Origin: Cellvibrio sp. pealriver
Lineage (GTDB): Bacteria > Pseudomonadota > Gammaproteobacteria > Pseudomonadales > Cellvibrionaceae
DNA length: 64,000 bases
Direction of reading: 5' to 3'
Assembly: GCF_001183545.1 (NCBI RefSeq)
Contig: NZ_KQ236688.1
Span: forward strand, 2,385,149-2,449,148
Positions 19,841 through 28,113 of the stretch are shown here, piece by piece. Every line of letters starts with the position of its first letter. Position 1 is the first letter of the stretch. The notes under the pieces are model-generated. The model had not been told where the DNA came from and did not search any database. It saw only the letters and a program-made list of their open reading frames with translations. Both the position numbers and the translations under genes were made by a program.

Positions 19841-21295
19841 ATGCATCAATTCACCATTGCCGAGCTGGTAAAAGGTTTGCGTAACAAAGACTTTTCCAGT
19901 ACCGAAGTGACCCAACATTATCTGGATCGTATTGCGCGTCTGGACAAAACTTATAACAGCTACATCACCGTAACTAACGATATCGCACTGCAACAAGCGG
20001 CAGCTGCAGATAAACGTTTAGCAGCAGGCAACGCACCTGCACTCTGTGGTGTGCCTATCGCACACAAAGATATTTTTTGTACCACCGGTGTGCGCACGTC
20101 TTGCGCATCAAAAATGCTCGATAAATTTATTGCGCCTTACAACGCCACCATCGTTGAAAATTATTTAAATTCCGGTGTAGTAATGTTGGGTAAAACCAAC
20201 ATGGATGAATTCGCGATGGGTTCATCCAATGAGACAAGCTGGTACGGCCCGGTAAAAAACCCGTGGGCAACTGATTGCGTTCCCGGTGGATCGTCTGGCG
20301 GCTCTGCTGCTGCCGTTGCTGCGCATTTGGCTCCTGCGGCAACCGCATCCGACACTGGCGGTTCGATCCGCCAACCCGCTGCACTGTGCGGATTAACCGG
20401 CATTAAACCAACCTATGGCCGCGTATCACGCTGGGGAATGATTGCGTTTGCATCGAGCTTGGATCAAGCGGGCATTTTGTCGCGCACAGCTGAAGACGCC
20501 GCCATTTTGTTAAACGATATGGCGAGCTTTGATGCAAAAGACTCCACCTGTGTTGAGCGCGATGTGCCGGATTACACTACCGATTTAAACAAATCACTTA
20601 ATGGTTTGCGCATCGGTGTTCCCAAAGAATATTTTGGGGAAGGTTTAAATCCAAAAACCGCGGAATTAATTGAAGCCGCGATTAAAGTCTATGAAAGTTT
20701 GGGCGCAACCATTCATAGCGTCAGCTTGCCTCACACTCATCTTTCTGTTCCGGCTTACTACGTCATTGCTCCTGCAGAGTGTTCTGCCAACTTGTCACGT
20801 TTTGATGGTGTGCGTTACGGTCATCGCTGCGAAAATCCAAAAGATTTAAATGATCTTTATATGCGTTCACGCAGCGAAGGTTTTGGTGCGGAAGTAAAGC
20901 GCCGCATTTTAGTGGGCACCTATGCATTATCTGCTGGATATTACGATGCCTATTACAGCAAGGCGCAAAAAATCCGCCGTTTGATCAAGCAGGATTTTGT
21001 TGATGCATTTGAAAGTGTCGATGTGATTCTTGGCCCAACCTCGCCCTCACCCGCATTCCAATTTGGTTCAAAAACCAAAGATCCAGTGGCCATGTATTTG
21101 GAAGATATTTACACCATCGCGACTAACCTCGCTGGCCTGCCGGGCTTGTCAATTCCTTGCGGCCTGGTGGATAACAAACCCGTTGGCTTGCAATTAATTG
21201 GTAACTTTTTCGCGGAGTCGCAGCTATTAAATGCTGCACACCAATTCCAGCAAGCGACTAACTTCCACCAACAATCCGCACCTGGCATTGAGTAA
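19841..21295 (+). CDS. gatA: Asp/Glu-tRNA amidotransferase subunit A
   Basis: GatA is the glutaminase subunit; it releases ammonia from glutamine, which is channelled to GatB. It is an amidase-signature enzyme with the Lys-cisSer-Ser triad visible in [12 protein letters not shown] (Lys near 79), [15 protein letters not shown] and [14 protein letters not shown]. The 484-residue length is standard. It is 11 bases upstream of gatB. Confidence 0.97.
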   Translation: MHQFTIAELVKGLRNKDFSSTEVTQHYLDRIARLDKTYNSYITVTNDIALQQAAAADKRLAAGNAPALCGVPIAHKDIFCTTGVRTSCASKMLDKFIAPYNATIVENYLNSGVVMLGKTNMDEFAMGSSNETSWYGPVKNPWATDCVPGGSSGGSAAAVAAHLAPAATASDTGGSIRQPAALCGLTGIKPTYGRVSRWGMIAFASSLDQAGILSRTAEDAAILLNDMASFDAKDSTCVERDVPDYTTDLNKSLNGLRIGVPKEYFGEGLNPKTAELIEAAIKVYESLGATIHSVSLPHTHLSVPAYYVIAPAECSANLSRFDGVRYGHRCENPKDLNDLYMRSRSEGFGAEVKRRILVGTYALSAGYYDAYYSKAQKIRRLIKQDFVDAFESVDVILGPTSPSPAFQFGSKTKDPVAMYLEDIYTIATNLAGLPGLSIPCGLVDNKPVGLQLIGNFFAESQLLNAAHQFQQATNFHQQSAPGIE

Positions 21296-21306
21296 GGAGC
21301 CATAGC

Positions 21307-22752
21307 ATGCAATGGGAAACTGTTATCGGGTTGGAAGTTCACGTACAACTCGCCACTAAAACCAAAATTTTCTCCGGTGCCAGCACGGCATTCGGAGCAG
21401 AACCCAACACACAAGCTTGCGCAATTGATTTGGCATTACCCGGTACGCTACCAGTTGCCAACGAAGAAGCATTTCGCTTCGCCACCATGTTTGGCCTTGC
21501 GGTAAATGCAGAAATCGGCAAGCGCTCGGTATTTGAGCGTAAAAATTATTTTTATCCGGATTTGCCGAAAGGCTACCAAACGACACAACTCGCTGAACCA
21601 ATCGTTGGCGCTGGTTATGTCGATTTGGAACTTGAAGGCGGCCGCACTAAACGTGTTCGTATTCACCACGCACATTTGGAAGAGGATGCAGGCAAATCAT
21701 TGCACGAAGATTTTGCAGGCATGAGCGGCATCGACTTAAACCGTGCAGGCACTCCGTTGATCGAAGTAGTCACTGAGCCGGATATGCGCAGCGCCGAAGA
21801 AGCCGTTGCTTTCGCTAAAAAGTTACACTCCATCGTTACTTCTCTGGAAATTTGCGATGGTGAAATGAGCCAAGGCTCAATGCGTTTTGACGTAAACATC
21901 TCTGTGCGCCCGAAAGGCTCCGAAAAACTCGGCACTCGCACCGAAACCAAAAATTTAAACTCGTTTAAATTTATGGAAGAAGCGATTGAGCTGGAAGTAG
22001 AGCGCCAGATTGATGTACTGGAAGACGGCGGAAAAATTATCCAGGAAACACGCCTGTACAATGGCGACACCAAAAAAGCGCGCAGCATGCGCAGCAAAGA
22101 AGATAGCAACGATTATCGCTACTTCCCCTGTCCTGACTTGCTGCCCGTTATTTTGGATGATGACTACATCGAAACTGTGCGCAAACAAATGCCAGAGCTT
22201 CCAGAAGCAAAACGCGCGCGTTTTGTTGAGCAATATGGTTTGAGCAGCTATGACGCTGGCCAGATCACCATGGATAAATTCAGCGCAGCTTTCTTTGAAG
22301 CTTCTGCCAAAATTTCAGGCGAGCCAAAACTGACTGCCAACTGGATTATGGCTGACCTCGGCGCTTACCTGAACCGCACCGAGCAACGTATCGATCAGTC
22401 ACCCGTTACACCAGAATTGCTTGCAGGCCTGGTAGTGCGCATTAAAGACGGCACACTTTCCAGTAAAATTGCCAAACAAGTATTTGAAGCGATTGCCAAT
22501 GGTGAAGGTGATGCAGACACCATTATCGAAACCAAAGGCTTGAAACAGGTTTCCGATACCGGTGCACTGGAAAAAATTATCGATGACATACTCGCTGCAA
22601 ATACTGCACAGGTAGAGGGCTACCGTGTAGCGCCGGAAGACAAACGCGCAAAAATGCTCGGATTCTTTGTCGGACAAGCAATGAAGGCATCCAAGGGACA
22701 AGCGAATCCGCAAGTATTGAATGAATTACTGGTTAAAAAATTAAACGACTAA
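21307..22752 (+). CDS. gatB: Asp/Glu-tRNA amidotransferase subunit B
   Basis: GatB binds the misacylated tRNA, phosphorylates the acyl group and amidates it with ammonia from GatA. The N-terminal cradle domain starts [25 protein letters not shown] and contains [14 protein letters not shown] and the [11 protein letters not shown] segment; the helical and YqeY-like tail follows. Its 481 residues are typical, and AAGGAG lies before the ATG. No GlnRS or AsnRS is visible here, so which tRNA it serves is unknown. Confidence 0.97.
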   Translation: MQWETVIGLEVHVQLATKTKIFSGASTAFGAEPNTQACAIDLALPGTLPVANEEAFRFATMFGLAVNAEIGKRSVFERKNYFYPDLPKGYQTTQLAEPIVGAGYVDLELEGGRTKRVRIHHAHLEEDAGKSLHEDFAGMSGIDLNRAGTPLIEVVTEPDMRSAEEAVAFAKKLHSIVTSLEICDGEMSQGSMRFDVNISVRPKGSEKLGTRTETKNLNSFKFMEEAIELEVERQIDVLEDGGKIIQETRLYNGDTKKARSMRSKEDSNDYRYFPCPDLLPVILDDDYIETVRKQMPELPEAKRARFVEQYGLSSYDAGQITMDKFSAAFFEASAKISGEPKLTANWIMADLGAYLNRTEQRIDQSPVTPELLAGLVVRIKDGTLSSKIAKQVFEAIANGEGDADTIIETKGLKQVSDTGALEKIIDDILAANTAQVEGYRVAPEDKRAKMLGFFVGQAMKASKGQANPQVLNELLVKKLND

Positions 22753-22763
22753 TCCCTCCCCCG

Positions 22764-22845
22764 CCTCCCTTTTGCAAAGGGAGGAGCTGACTCCCCAATG
22801 AAGCTGATTTAGCAGGGAGTCCACCTCCCCCTTTGCAAAAGGGGG
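22764..22845. repeat. Intergenic inverted-repeat element (three hairpins)
   Basis: Three hairpins are packed into the gap after gatB: CCTCCCTTT/AAAGGGAGG (22764-22784), GACTCCC/GGGAGTC (22789-22795 with 22815-22821) and CCCCCTTT/AAAGGGGG (22827-22845). The layout is cloverleaf-like and resembles small non-coding intergenic repeats (MITE/REP-like) seen in many copies in gammaproteobacterial genomes. It could also terminate gatB transcripts. Confidence 0.65.
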
Positions 22846-22885
22846 ATAGAGGAGAATTCAGAATTTAAATACAGAGATTTGAAAA

Positions 22886-23182
22886 ATGAGCCTACGCAAA
22901 GACAAAGAAAAAGTTCTCGGCGAAACCTTCGACGATGAACGTATCAAAACGTTTTTGAATTATCCAGCACCAGCAGGTGTTAATGCCGACTATCATTTAT
23001 TGGAAAAAGCATACCGCGGGATGCTGGGCGGCAACTTTGCAACGTTCGTGAAATTTTTTGTAGAAGCCGGAAAAGATCTGAACGCGATTGGCCCGGAAGG
23101 AAAAACGTTTTTACAAGTGGTTAAAGCACATCGCAATGGCGAAGAATATGCCATTGCGCTGGAAGCCGCTGGAGCCAAATAA
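22886..23182 (+). CDS. PA4642-family protein of unknown function
   Basis: This small soluble 98-residue protein has no signal peptide or membrane helix. It resembles the uncharacterised Pseudomonas PA4642 family, with the DERIKTFLNYPAPAGVNADYH and EKAYRGMLGGNFATFVKFF segments and a C-terminal HRNGEEYAIALEAAGA helix. It looks like a helical, ankyrin-sized unit, but no biochemical role is known. It stands alone between an intergenic repeat and a terminator. Confidence 0.8.
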   Translation: MSLRKDKEKVLGETFDDERIKTFLNYPAPAGVNADYHLLEKAYRGMLGGNFATFVKFFVEAGKDLNAIGPEGKTFLQVVKAHRNGEEYAIALEAAGAK

Positions 23183-23203
23183 TTAGCGCCGCGATGTAAG
23201 CTT

Positions 23204-23237
23204 AAAAGGCAGTCAAACGACTGCCTTTTTCGTTTTT
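23204..23237 (+). terminator. Rho-independent terminator after the PA4642-like gene
   Basis: Stem AAAAGGCAGTC (23204-23214) pairs with GACTGCCTTTT (23219-23229) around the loop AAAC and is followed by a T-rich tail, 21 bases after the stop codon. Confidence 0.94.
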
Positions 23238-23295
23238 AACTTGTATAGCATCAGTCACCACCCCGAAAACACAATAAGCAACATAATGGATTAAT

Positions 23296-23814
23296 ATGCA
23301 ACCTTATAAATTTCCCGCACTGTTACTGCTCATGTTCCTCGCAGGATGGCTAGGCCATCAGTGGCTTTCACCTAACTATTCATCCTCTTTATTTAGTACG
23401 AAACTGCACAACAAAGACAGCGCACCCCAAAATATTATTTACGAAGCTCCCAAAGAAAACTTGGGCGAGCCTATATTAGTACGCAGCGTGAACTTGATAC
23501 AAAGCCGGCCAGAGCAAATTATGCTGGAACTGGAATACACATATAAGGGCTCGATTCCCGCAGAACAAGTAAAACTGTTTGTCTACATGGGGTCTTCTTA
23601 CACTTATATAGGCAACACCGACATTGTGAGAGGCACACACAAACGCCGAATCAGTATTGAGCTTATCGCGAGTGATTTAAAAAAAGATAACCGCTATGAA
23701 TTTACCACCCATGAAATCAGCATGAGCTTTGAGCATTACTTGCCAGATAAATACATGGGCGTTATCACCCGCACTATGTTTCCTTATGAGAAGCACTGGC
23801 AACTGATTGAGTAA
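23296..23814 (+). CDS. Small exported or membrane-anchored protein of unknown function
   Basis: I do not recognise this 172-residue protein. An N-terminal hydrophobic helix (about residues 7-25, PALLLLMFLAGWLGHQWL) is an anchor or signal peptide; the rest is predicted periplasmic and beta-rich (IMLELEYTYKGSIPAEQVKLF, then YMGSSYTYIGNTDIVRG). It ends with FPYEKHWQLIE. The next gene has the same plan (N-terminal helix, beta-sandwich-like body, a late F-x-Y-x-K-x-W motif), so the two may be distant paralogs. It probably forms an operon with the next three genes. Confidence 0.7.
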   Translation: MQPYKFPALLLLMFLAGWLGHQWLSPNYSSSLFSTKLHNKDSAPQNIIYEAPKENLGEPILVRSVNLIQSRPEQIMLELEYTYKGSIPAEQVKLFVYMGSSYTYIGNTDIVRGTHKRRISIELIASDLKKDNRYEFTTHEISMSFEHYLPDKYMGVITRTMFPYEKHWQLIE

Positions 23815-23820
23815 ACCGGG

Positions 23821-24336
23821 ATGACAAAAAAAATTCTTTTATTAATCACTGCCACGCTGATGGGAGTTATTTTTTCGATAATTCAACCCATCAAATTGAA
23901 AAGCTTGGGCAGTGAAGCGACAGAAAGCAATGCCCCTAATATTGAAGTAACACGCGCGGAAATTGTAGAGGAGACTGACAACAGCCTCACTATCAGATAT
24001 TCATTGCGCAATTATGCAGAGGAAGCACAAATCAGCGCATGTGGTGAAGTGAATTATGCAAGCTATGGGTATGCGTGGGGATGCAAGCCCGTCATCATTC
24101 CTCCTTTTGCAGGCAGTATTGACATCACCTATGTTATGGCCTCTACCTCACGCCCGATTGAGTGTTCCGATAGTGTAGGAATTCATTTGTATATCGGTAG
24201 TGGATATCATTTTTATAAACATCTTTTTGCTTACGATAAAATTTGGCATAAAAACCCAGGGGCAGACTCCTGGAGCACATACCATTCACGGGGCTGCGAG
24301 CCACCAAGGCCAACCGGCGAACTACAGCGTCTATGA
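23821..24336 (+). CDS. Small exported protein of unknown function, possible paralog of its upstream neighbour
   Basis: This unrecognised 171-residue protein starts only six bases after the previous stop. It has an N-terminal hydrophobic segment (residues 4-20), a beta-rich body with LTIRYSLRNYAEEAQISACGEV, and four cysteines in the mature part that could form disulfides. The late FAYDKIWHK echoes FPYEKHW in the upstream gene. Its stop overlaps the rhombosortase start by four bases, so it is coupled to that gene. It does not end in a GlyGly-CTERM signal, so it is not an obvious rhombosortase substrate. Confidence 0.68.
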   Translation: MTKKILLLITATLMGVIFSIIQPIKLKSLGSEATESNAPNIEVTRAEIVEETDNSLTIRYSLRNYAEEAQISACGEVNYASYGYAWGCKPVIIPPFAGSIDITYVMASTSRPIECSDSVGIHLYIGSGYHFYKHLFAYDKIWHKNPGADSWSTYHSRGCEPPRPTGELQRL

Positions 24337-24944
24337 AGAATTACAACATCTATGAAAAAACATCGCTAACGCCCACATTCATAACGTCGGTTGTGATTTC
24401 AATTACACTTATCGTTCTTGCGATATTTGAGGGCGATTTATTTGATTTACTCAGTCTCAATCCCGATAAGGTAATGTCCGGCGAGATATGGCGCCTATTG
24501 ACGAGCAATTTTGTACATTTTGGATGGGCGCACACTGCCATGAATACTGCAGCTCTTTTATTGTGCACGCTGGCTTTCTTCACAGATGATTCCACAAAAA
24601 AATTCTTATCCTTATTTTGTTGGTGCGGCTTATGTGTTGGATTAGGAATTTACTTATTAAACCCTGAATACACCCCCTATGCAGGCTTATCGGGAGTCAT
24701 TCATGGTTTGATAGTCGCGGGCTTATTGCAAACACATGCCTACCCTATATGGATTCGGCTGATCGGGTTGGGTTTGGTAATCGCAAAGTTAATCCAGGAA
24801 AACCTACCGGGCTACCAAGCAACTGATTTACAAACACTCATCCCCGCGGCTGTTGCTGTAGAGTCGCATCTGTACGGTGCAATTGCTGGATTACTATTTA
24901 TCGCTGGCAATTGGTTATTCGTTCAATTTCAAAGAGGCAAGTAA
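24333..24944 (+). CDS. rrtA: Rhombosortase-type rhomboid protease
   Basis: Rhombosortases are intramembrane serine proteases that cut proteins bearing a C-terminal GlyGly-CTERM tail, often surface or type II secreted enzymes. The 203-residue protein has about six membrane helices. The sequence GEIWRLLTSNFVHFGWAHTA and MNTAALL carries the conserved His/Asn region, AGLSGVIHG holds the catalytic Ser, and VAVESHLYGAIAGLL holds the catalytic His. This layout (E-x-H-L-x-G-A) fits rhombosortase better than the GlpG family. No GlyGly-CTERM protein is visible in this window, so substrates must lie elsewhere. Confidence 0.82.
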   Translation: MKNYNIYEKTSLTPTFITSVVISITLIVLAIFEGDLFDLLSLNPDKVMSGEIWRLLTSNFVHFGWAHTAMNTAALLLCTLAFFTDDSTKKFLSLFCWCGLCVGLGIYLLNPEYTPYAGLSGVIHGLIVAGLLQTHAYPIWIRLIGLGLVIAKLIQENLPGYQATDLQTLIPAAVAVESHLYGAIAGLLFIAGNWLFVQFQRGK

Positions 24945-25685
24945 ATGCAAGGCTCACCCGGCAAGGCGATTGATTACTTTTTTACAGGTGCCCGATTGGT
25001 TTTACAGCCAGGCATGCGCAAATTTATTTTAATTCCACTTATGGTCAATATCCTGATTTTCTTTTTGGTGACGGCTTATTTGTGGAATGTATTTGGCGAT
25101 GTATTTGCGCAAATTTTGGAGTGGTCACCCAACTGGCTGGATTGGTTTGCCTGGCTACTATGGCCGTTGGTCGCATTTATTTTTTTAATTGTTTACGGCT
25201 ACAGTTTTAACATTATTACCAATTTTTTAGCCGCACCTTTTTTTGGTTTGCTTGCAGAAAAAATTGAAGCGCAATTAACAGGTATCGCACCACCCGACGA
25301 ACCCTGGAGCCAATTAATACCGCGCACATTGCAACGTGAAGCGGTAAAGCTTTGGTATTTTGTTAGTCGCGGAGCATTAGTGTTAATTATTTTTTTGATT
25401 TTATTTTTTATTCCCGGTGCAAATTTATTAGGAGCATTTATTGCTGCCATCTGGAGCTGTTGGTGTATGGCGGTCCAATATTCAGATTACCCTGCCGACA
25501 ACCATCAACTCAGTTTTCGCGAATTGCGCCGTCGTTTGAATACAAAACCACTAACCAGTTATTCCTACGGTGGAATTATCCTGTTGGGAAGCATGATTCC
25601 TGTCTTGAATATTTTTGTTACACCCATCGCTGTTGCCGGTGCCACTGTTTATTGGATAAAAGAAATAAAACATCCATCCATCTAA
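24945..25685 (+). CDS. cysZ: Sulfate transporter CysZ
   Basis: CysZ is a proton-driven sulfate channel/importer that feeds cysteine synthesis. The 246-residue protein has hydrophobic hairpins with the family segments GARLVLQPGMRKFILIPL, NFLAAPFFGLLAEKIEAQL, and the C-terminal YGGIILLGSMIPVLNIFVTP. The ATG directly follows the stop of the rhombosortase gene (TAAATG), so the two are co-translated. No other cysteine genes are nearby. Confidence 0.92.
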   Translation: MQGSPGKAIDYFFTGARLVLQPGMRKFILIPLMVNILIFFLVTAYLWNVFGDVFAQILEWSPNWLDWFAWLLWPLVAFIFLIVYGYSFNIITNFLAAPFFGLLAEKIEAQLTGIAPPDEPWSQLIPRTLQREAVKLWYFVSRGALVLIIFLILFFIPGANLLGAFIAAIWSCWCMAVQYSDYPADNHQLSFRELRRRLNTKPLTSYSYGGIILLGSMIPVLNIFVTPIAVAGATVYWIKEIKHPSI

Positions 25686-25980
25686 TCAAAATCATTTATT
25701 CACTCGCCTTGAAATAGTGGGATCCTGATATATAGTCAATTCATAACTATTGGCATATTTTCATATGCATTAAAAGGAATAAGGAAATGAATTTCTGTAG
25801 TTTAGGCTCATTAAAAAGCGGCAAAAACGCGCAATAATTAACCTAATCATTTACTTGCATCCAATAGTTAAAGCTTTCTCACGTTTTGTCGATATTTTAT
25901 TACGCCTTGCATTGTGCAGCTGTCTGAAGGGCGTTTTTCCTTAAGTAACTTTGATCAATTTTCTATAGGATGTTTTCATT
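25686..25980. promoter_or_regulatory. Intergenic region upstream of the usher-like operon
   Basis: These 295 AT-rich bases separate cysZ from the DUF4402 operon and must carry the operon promoter. I see no open frame of note and no convincing operator or -35/-10 pair. A weak GGATGTTTTC lies close to the start of the next gene. Confidence 0.35.
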
Positions 25981-26634
25981 ATGAAACCAACAAACGTAAA
26001 ACTATTGAAAGGTCTTAGCGCTGCAGCATTGCTTGCAGGCGCAAACCTGGCAATGGCGGAAACTGTAACCATTCCCGCTACCGTAACGGTAAATAACGCT
26101 ATTAACTTCACCTCTACCGGCAGTTTGAACTTTGGAACCGTTAGATCTATCGGTGATACTACTGCCTCTGAATGTGCAGGCCTCACCATACCAGTAAGTG
26201 CTTCCGCTACGCCCCCTACTGCACCTGTTGCAGCTTCCGGCGGTACATTTGCGACCACTTGTACTGGTGCTGGTAGTGCAGTGGTCCAAGCAGTTGGCGG
26301 AACCCCCGCCCGTCCTATCCTTACTATTGCGGGTGTAGCGCCATTCACTACCCTGAACCTGACTGTACCTAACACAGCGGTTGACCTGACTGCAGCATCA
26401 GTACCACCAGGTAGCGCAAAATTCCAGGTACTGGATTTTACTGCCGTTAAAACAAGTGGTACTGCAGCATTGATTGCACTGACTGCCGGTGCGGGAACAT
26501 TCCAAACTGATGCAGGCGGCGGTGCTACCCTGCAAATCGGTGGAACCCTGATCACTGACCCAGGTACGCCAACCACCGGTACTTATCAGGATTTGGCCTA
26601 CTCAGGCACCTTTAACGTAACAGTTGCCTATTAA
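25981..26634 (+). CDS. DUF4402 secreted protein, probable major fibre subunit
   Basis: The protein (217 residues) begins with a signal peptide that should be cut after AMA near residue 28 and continues as a DUF4402 domain: small-residue-rich beta-strands such as LNFGTVRSIGD, a cysteine pair (SECAGL and TTCTGAG), and the ending SGTFNVTVAY. DUF4402 proteins resemble spore-coat-U and pilin subunits and are usually found beside PapD-like chaperones. A strong terminator follows this gene, as for many major pilins, so I infer it is the most abundant subunit. Ala, Thr and Gly dominate its composition. The fibre role is inferred from context. Confidence 0.78.
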   Translation: MKPTNVKLLKGLSAAALLAGANLAMAETVTIPATVTVNNAINFTSTGSLNFGTVRSIGDTTASECAGLTIPVSASATPPTAPVAASGGTFATTCTGAGSAVVQAVGGTPARPILTIAGVAPFTTLNLTVPNTAVDLTAASVPPGSAKFQVLDFTAVKTSGTAALIALTAGAGTFQTDAGGGATLQIGGTLITDPGTPTTGTYQDLAYSGTFNVTVAY

Positions 26635-26664
26635 TTTTATTGTCTAATAGGTCAATTGAATGTG

Positions 26665-26705
26665 CCCCCTCATTCCTGCCAACAGGAATAGGGGGTTGTT
26701 TTTGA
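26665..26705 (+). terminator. Intercistronic terminator/attenuator within the fibre operon
   Basis: The stem CCCCCT(C)ATTCCTG pairs with CAGGAATAGGGGG (26665-26695, one bulged C) around the loop CCAA, followed by TTGTTTTTG. It lies 30 bases after the first subunit gene and just before the ribosome site of the next one, so it should reduce but not abolish downstream expression. Confidence 0.85.
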
Positions 26706-26716
26706 GGAGGGATTTT

Positions 26717-27175
26717 GTGGGCAAAAAGTATTGGGTCGCCACCTTAGGCTTTTGCACCGCTCAATGCTGGGCAGAGCTTACTGTTGATAGCCCTCTCGAC
26801 TTTGGCGATATCGCTATACGCGGCAACAACTCCGTCAGCAGCTTGATTATTGGCCGCAATGGTTCAACCGTAAGTACTGGGGAGATCTATATTATCCAAC
26901 CGGGGTCCCCTGGCGTTTACACTCTGAGCAATCTCCCCCCCTATAGTACTGTGCAATTGACGGTAGACTTACCTGCCTACTCTGCAATGCCATACCCCAA
27001 CACCGCCCAATTCGTCGTTACTGCAGTGGACATGCCAAGTAGTTTGAACTTGGGTCCATCTGGTAGTGGGCAATTTAAACTGGGAGCCACACTCAATACC
27101 TCGGGCAATCCAGCACAAAATTATTATAGTGGTGCGGATTACCTGATTTACCTGAACATCAATATCGACTATTAA
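26717..27175 (+). CDS. DUF4402 secreted protein, probable minor subunit or tip
   Basis: The GTG at 26717 is chosen because GAGGAGGG lies five bases before it and it directly starts a signal peptide (GKKYWVATLGFCTAQCWA, cut near residue 19); an ATG at 26660 would put the terminator stem inside the coding region. The mature protein (about 133 residues) has the DUF4402 pattern LDFGDIAIRGNNSV, VYTLSNLPPYSTVQLTV and a C-terminal YLIYLNINIDY, parallel to the major subunit's FNVTVAY ending. Unlike the larger subunit it lacks cysteines in the mature part. It is likely a minor or tip subunit. Confidence 0.75.
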   Translation: MGKKYWVATLGFCTAQCWAELTVDSPLDFGDIAIRGNNSVSSLIIGRNGSTVSTGEIYIIQPGSPGVYTLSNLPPYSTVQLTVDLPAYSAMPYPNTAQFVVTAVDMPSSLNLGPSGSGQFKLGATLNTSGNPAQNYYSGADYLIYLNINIDY

Positions 27176-27256
27176 TTAATTCCCATGTGACGCTGTTTTG
27201 GCTCACTACATGCACAATAAAAACTACTGACTAAAAACACCCGTAAGGATTTATTC

Positions 27257-28096
27257 ATGCAACGCACTTTACTCACACGCTTGTGCGCAGGACTTTTTGC
27301 CTGCTTACTTACTCAAACCGCTTGGGCAGACCTGTTGATCAATCCTACTCGTGTCATGCTGGGTGCGAATGATCGCTCTACTGAAGTCACGTTGATCAAT
27401 ATTTCCAAGCAAACCAATACCTACCGGATTGGTTGGCTGGAAAAGAAAGCATCTGAACAAGGGGGCTACATTGATCTCACTCCAGCTCAAGCAGCAAGCG
27501 CCCCCATCGCCAGCACTATGATTCGTTTTTCGCCTCGTCAGGTCACGCTCAAACCGGGCGAACGCCAGACGGTAAAGCTTGCCGTAACGCGCAAACAGGG
27601 ATTGGCTAAAGGCGAATACCGTTCCCATCTCCAATTCAGAGCCATCCCTCCAGAGAAGAAAGCCGAAAATGAGGGCGGCGGCCAAAACATGGCAATCACC
27701 ATGATGCTGAGCTTTGCCATCCCAGTCGTCGTTGTACAAGGCGATGTCGATTACAACCTGAGCTTCCAGAATGCCCAAATCCATTTTAATCCGGCCAGGA
27801 ATTCCGGCAGCGTCAAGGTTCAGATGACTCGCTCAGGCACCAATTCCGTCATCGGCAATATCAGCGCCTTTTGGACACCTGCCGGTAGCAATAAAGAAGT
27901 GCTGATCGCTAAAGCCGGTGATTACAACTTCTGGCCCGAGCTAAACCGCATTAATGCGGAGCTTATTTGGGCTGGCACAGCCTTTGCAAAAACCGATGGA
28001 AAGCTCCGAATTGTCTATGAAGGCGTCAAAGAATTTCGCGGTAAAGTATTCTTTGATAAAACCATCAATGTCTCAGGGAGCGCCATAAAAATGTGA
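27257..28096 (+). CDS. PapD-like periplasmic pilus chaperone
   Basis: Periplasmic chaperones of this class cap and fold subunits before delivery to the usher. A signal peptide (MQRTLLTRLCAGLFACLLTQ, cut after AWA) leads into an immunoglobulin-like domain with LLINPTRVMLGANDRSTEV and the G1-strand region RFSPRQVTLKPGERQTVKLAV, followed by the EYRSHLQFRAIP segment. The second domain is divergent. At 279 residues it is longer than FimC/PapD (about 230), fitting non-classical chaperones paired with DUF4402 or CU-like subunits. It lies between the subunits and the usher, 17 bases before the latter. Confidence 0.88.
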   Translation: MQRTLLTRLCAGLFACLLTQTAWADLLINPTRVMLGANDRSTEVTLINISKQTNTYRIGWLEKKASEQGGYIDLTPAQAASAPIASTMIRFSPRQVTLKPGERQTVKLAVTRKQGLAKGEYRSHLQFRAIPPEKKAENEGGGQNMAITMMLSFAIPVVVVQGDVDYNLSFQNAQIHFNPARNSGSVKVQMTRSGTNSVIGNISAFWTPAGSNKEVLIAKAGDYNFWPELNRINAELIWAGTAFAKTDGKLRIVYEGVKEFRGKVFFDKTINVSGSAIKM

Positions 28097-28113
28097 TCTA
28101 TTGGGCATGAGCA

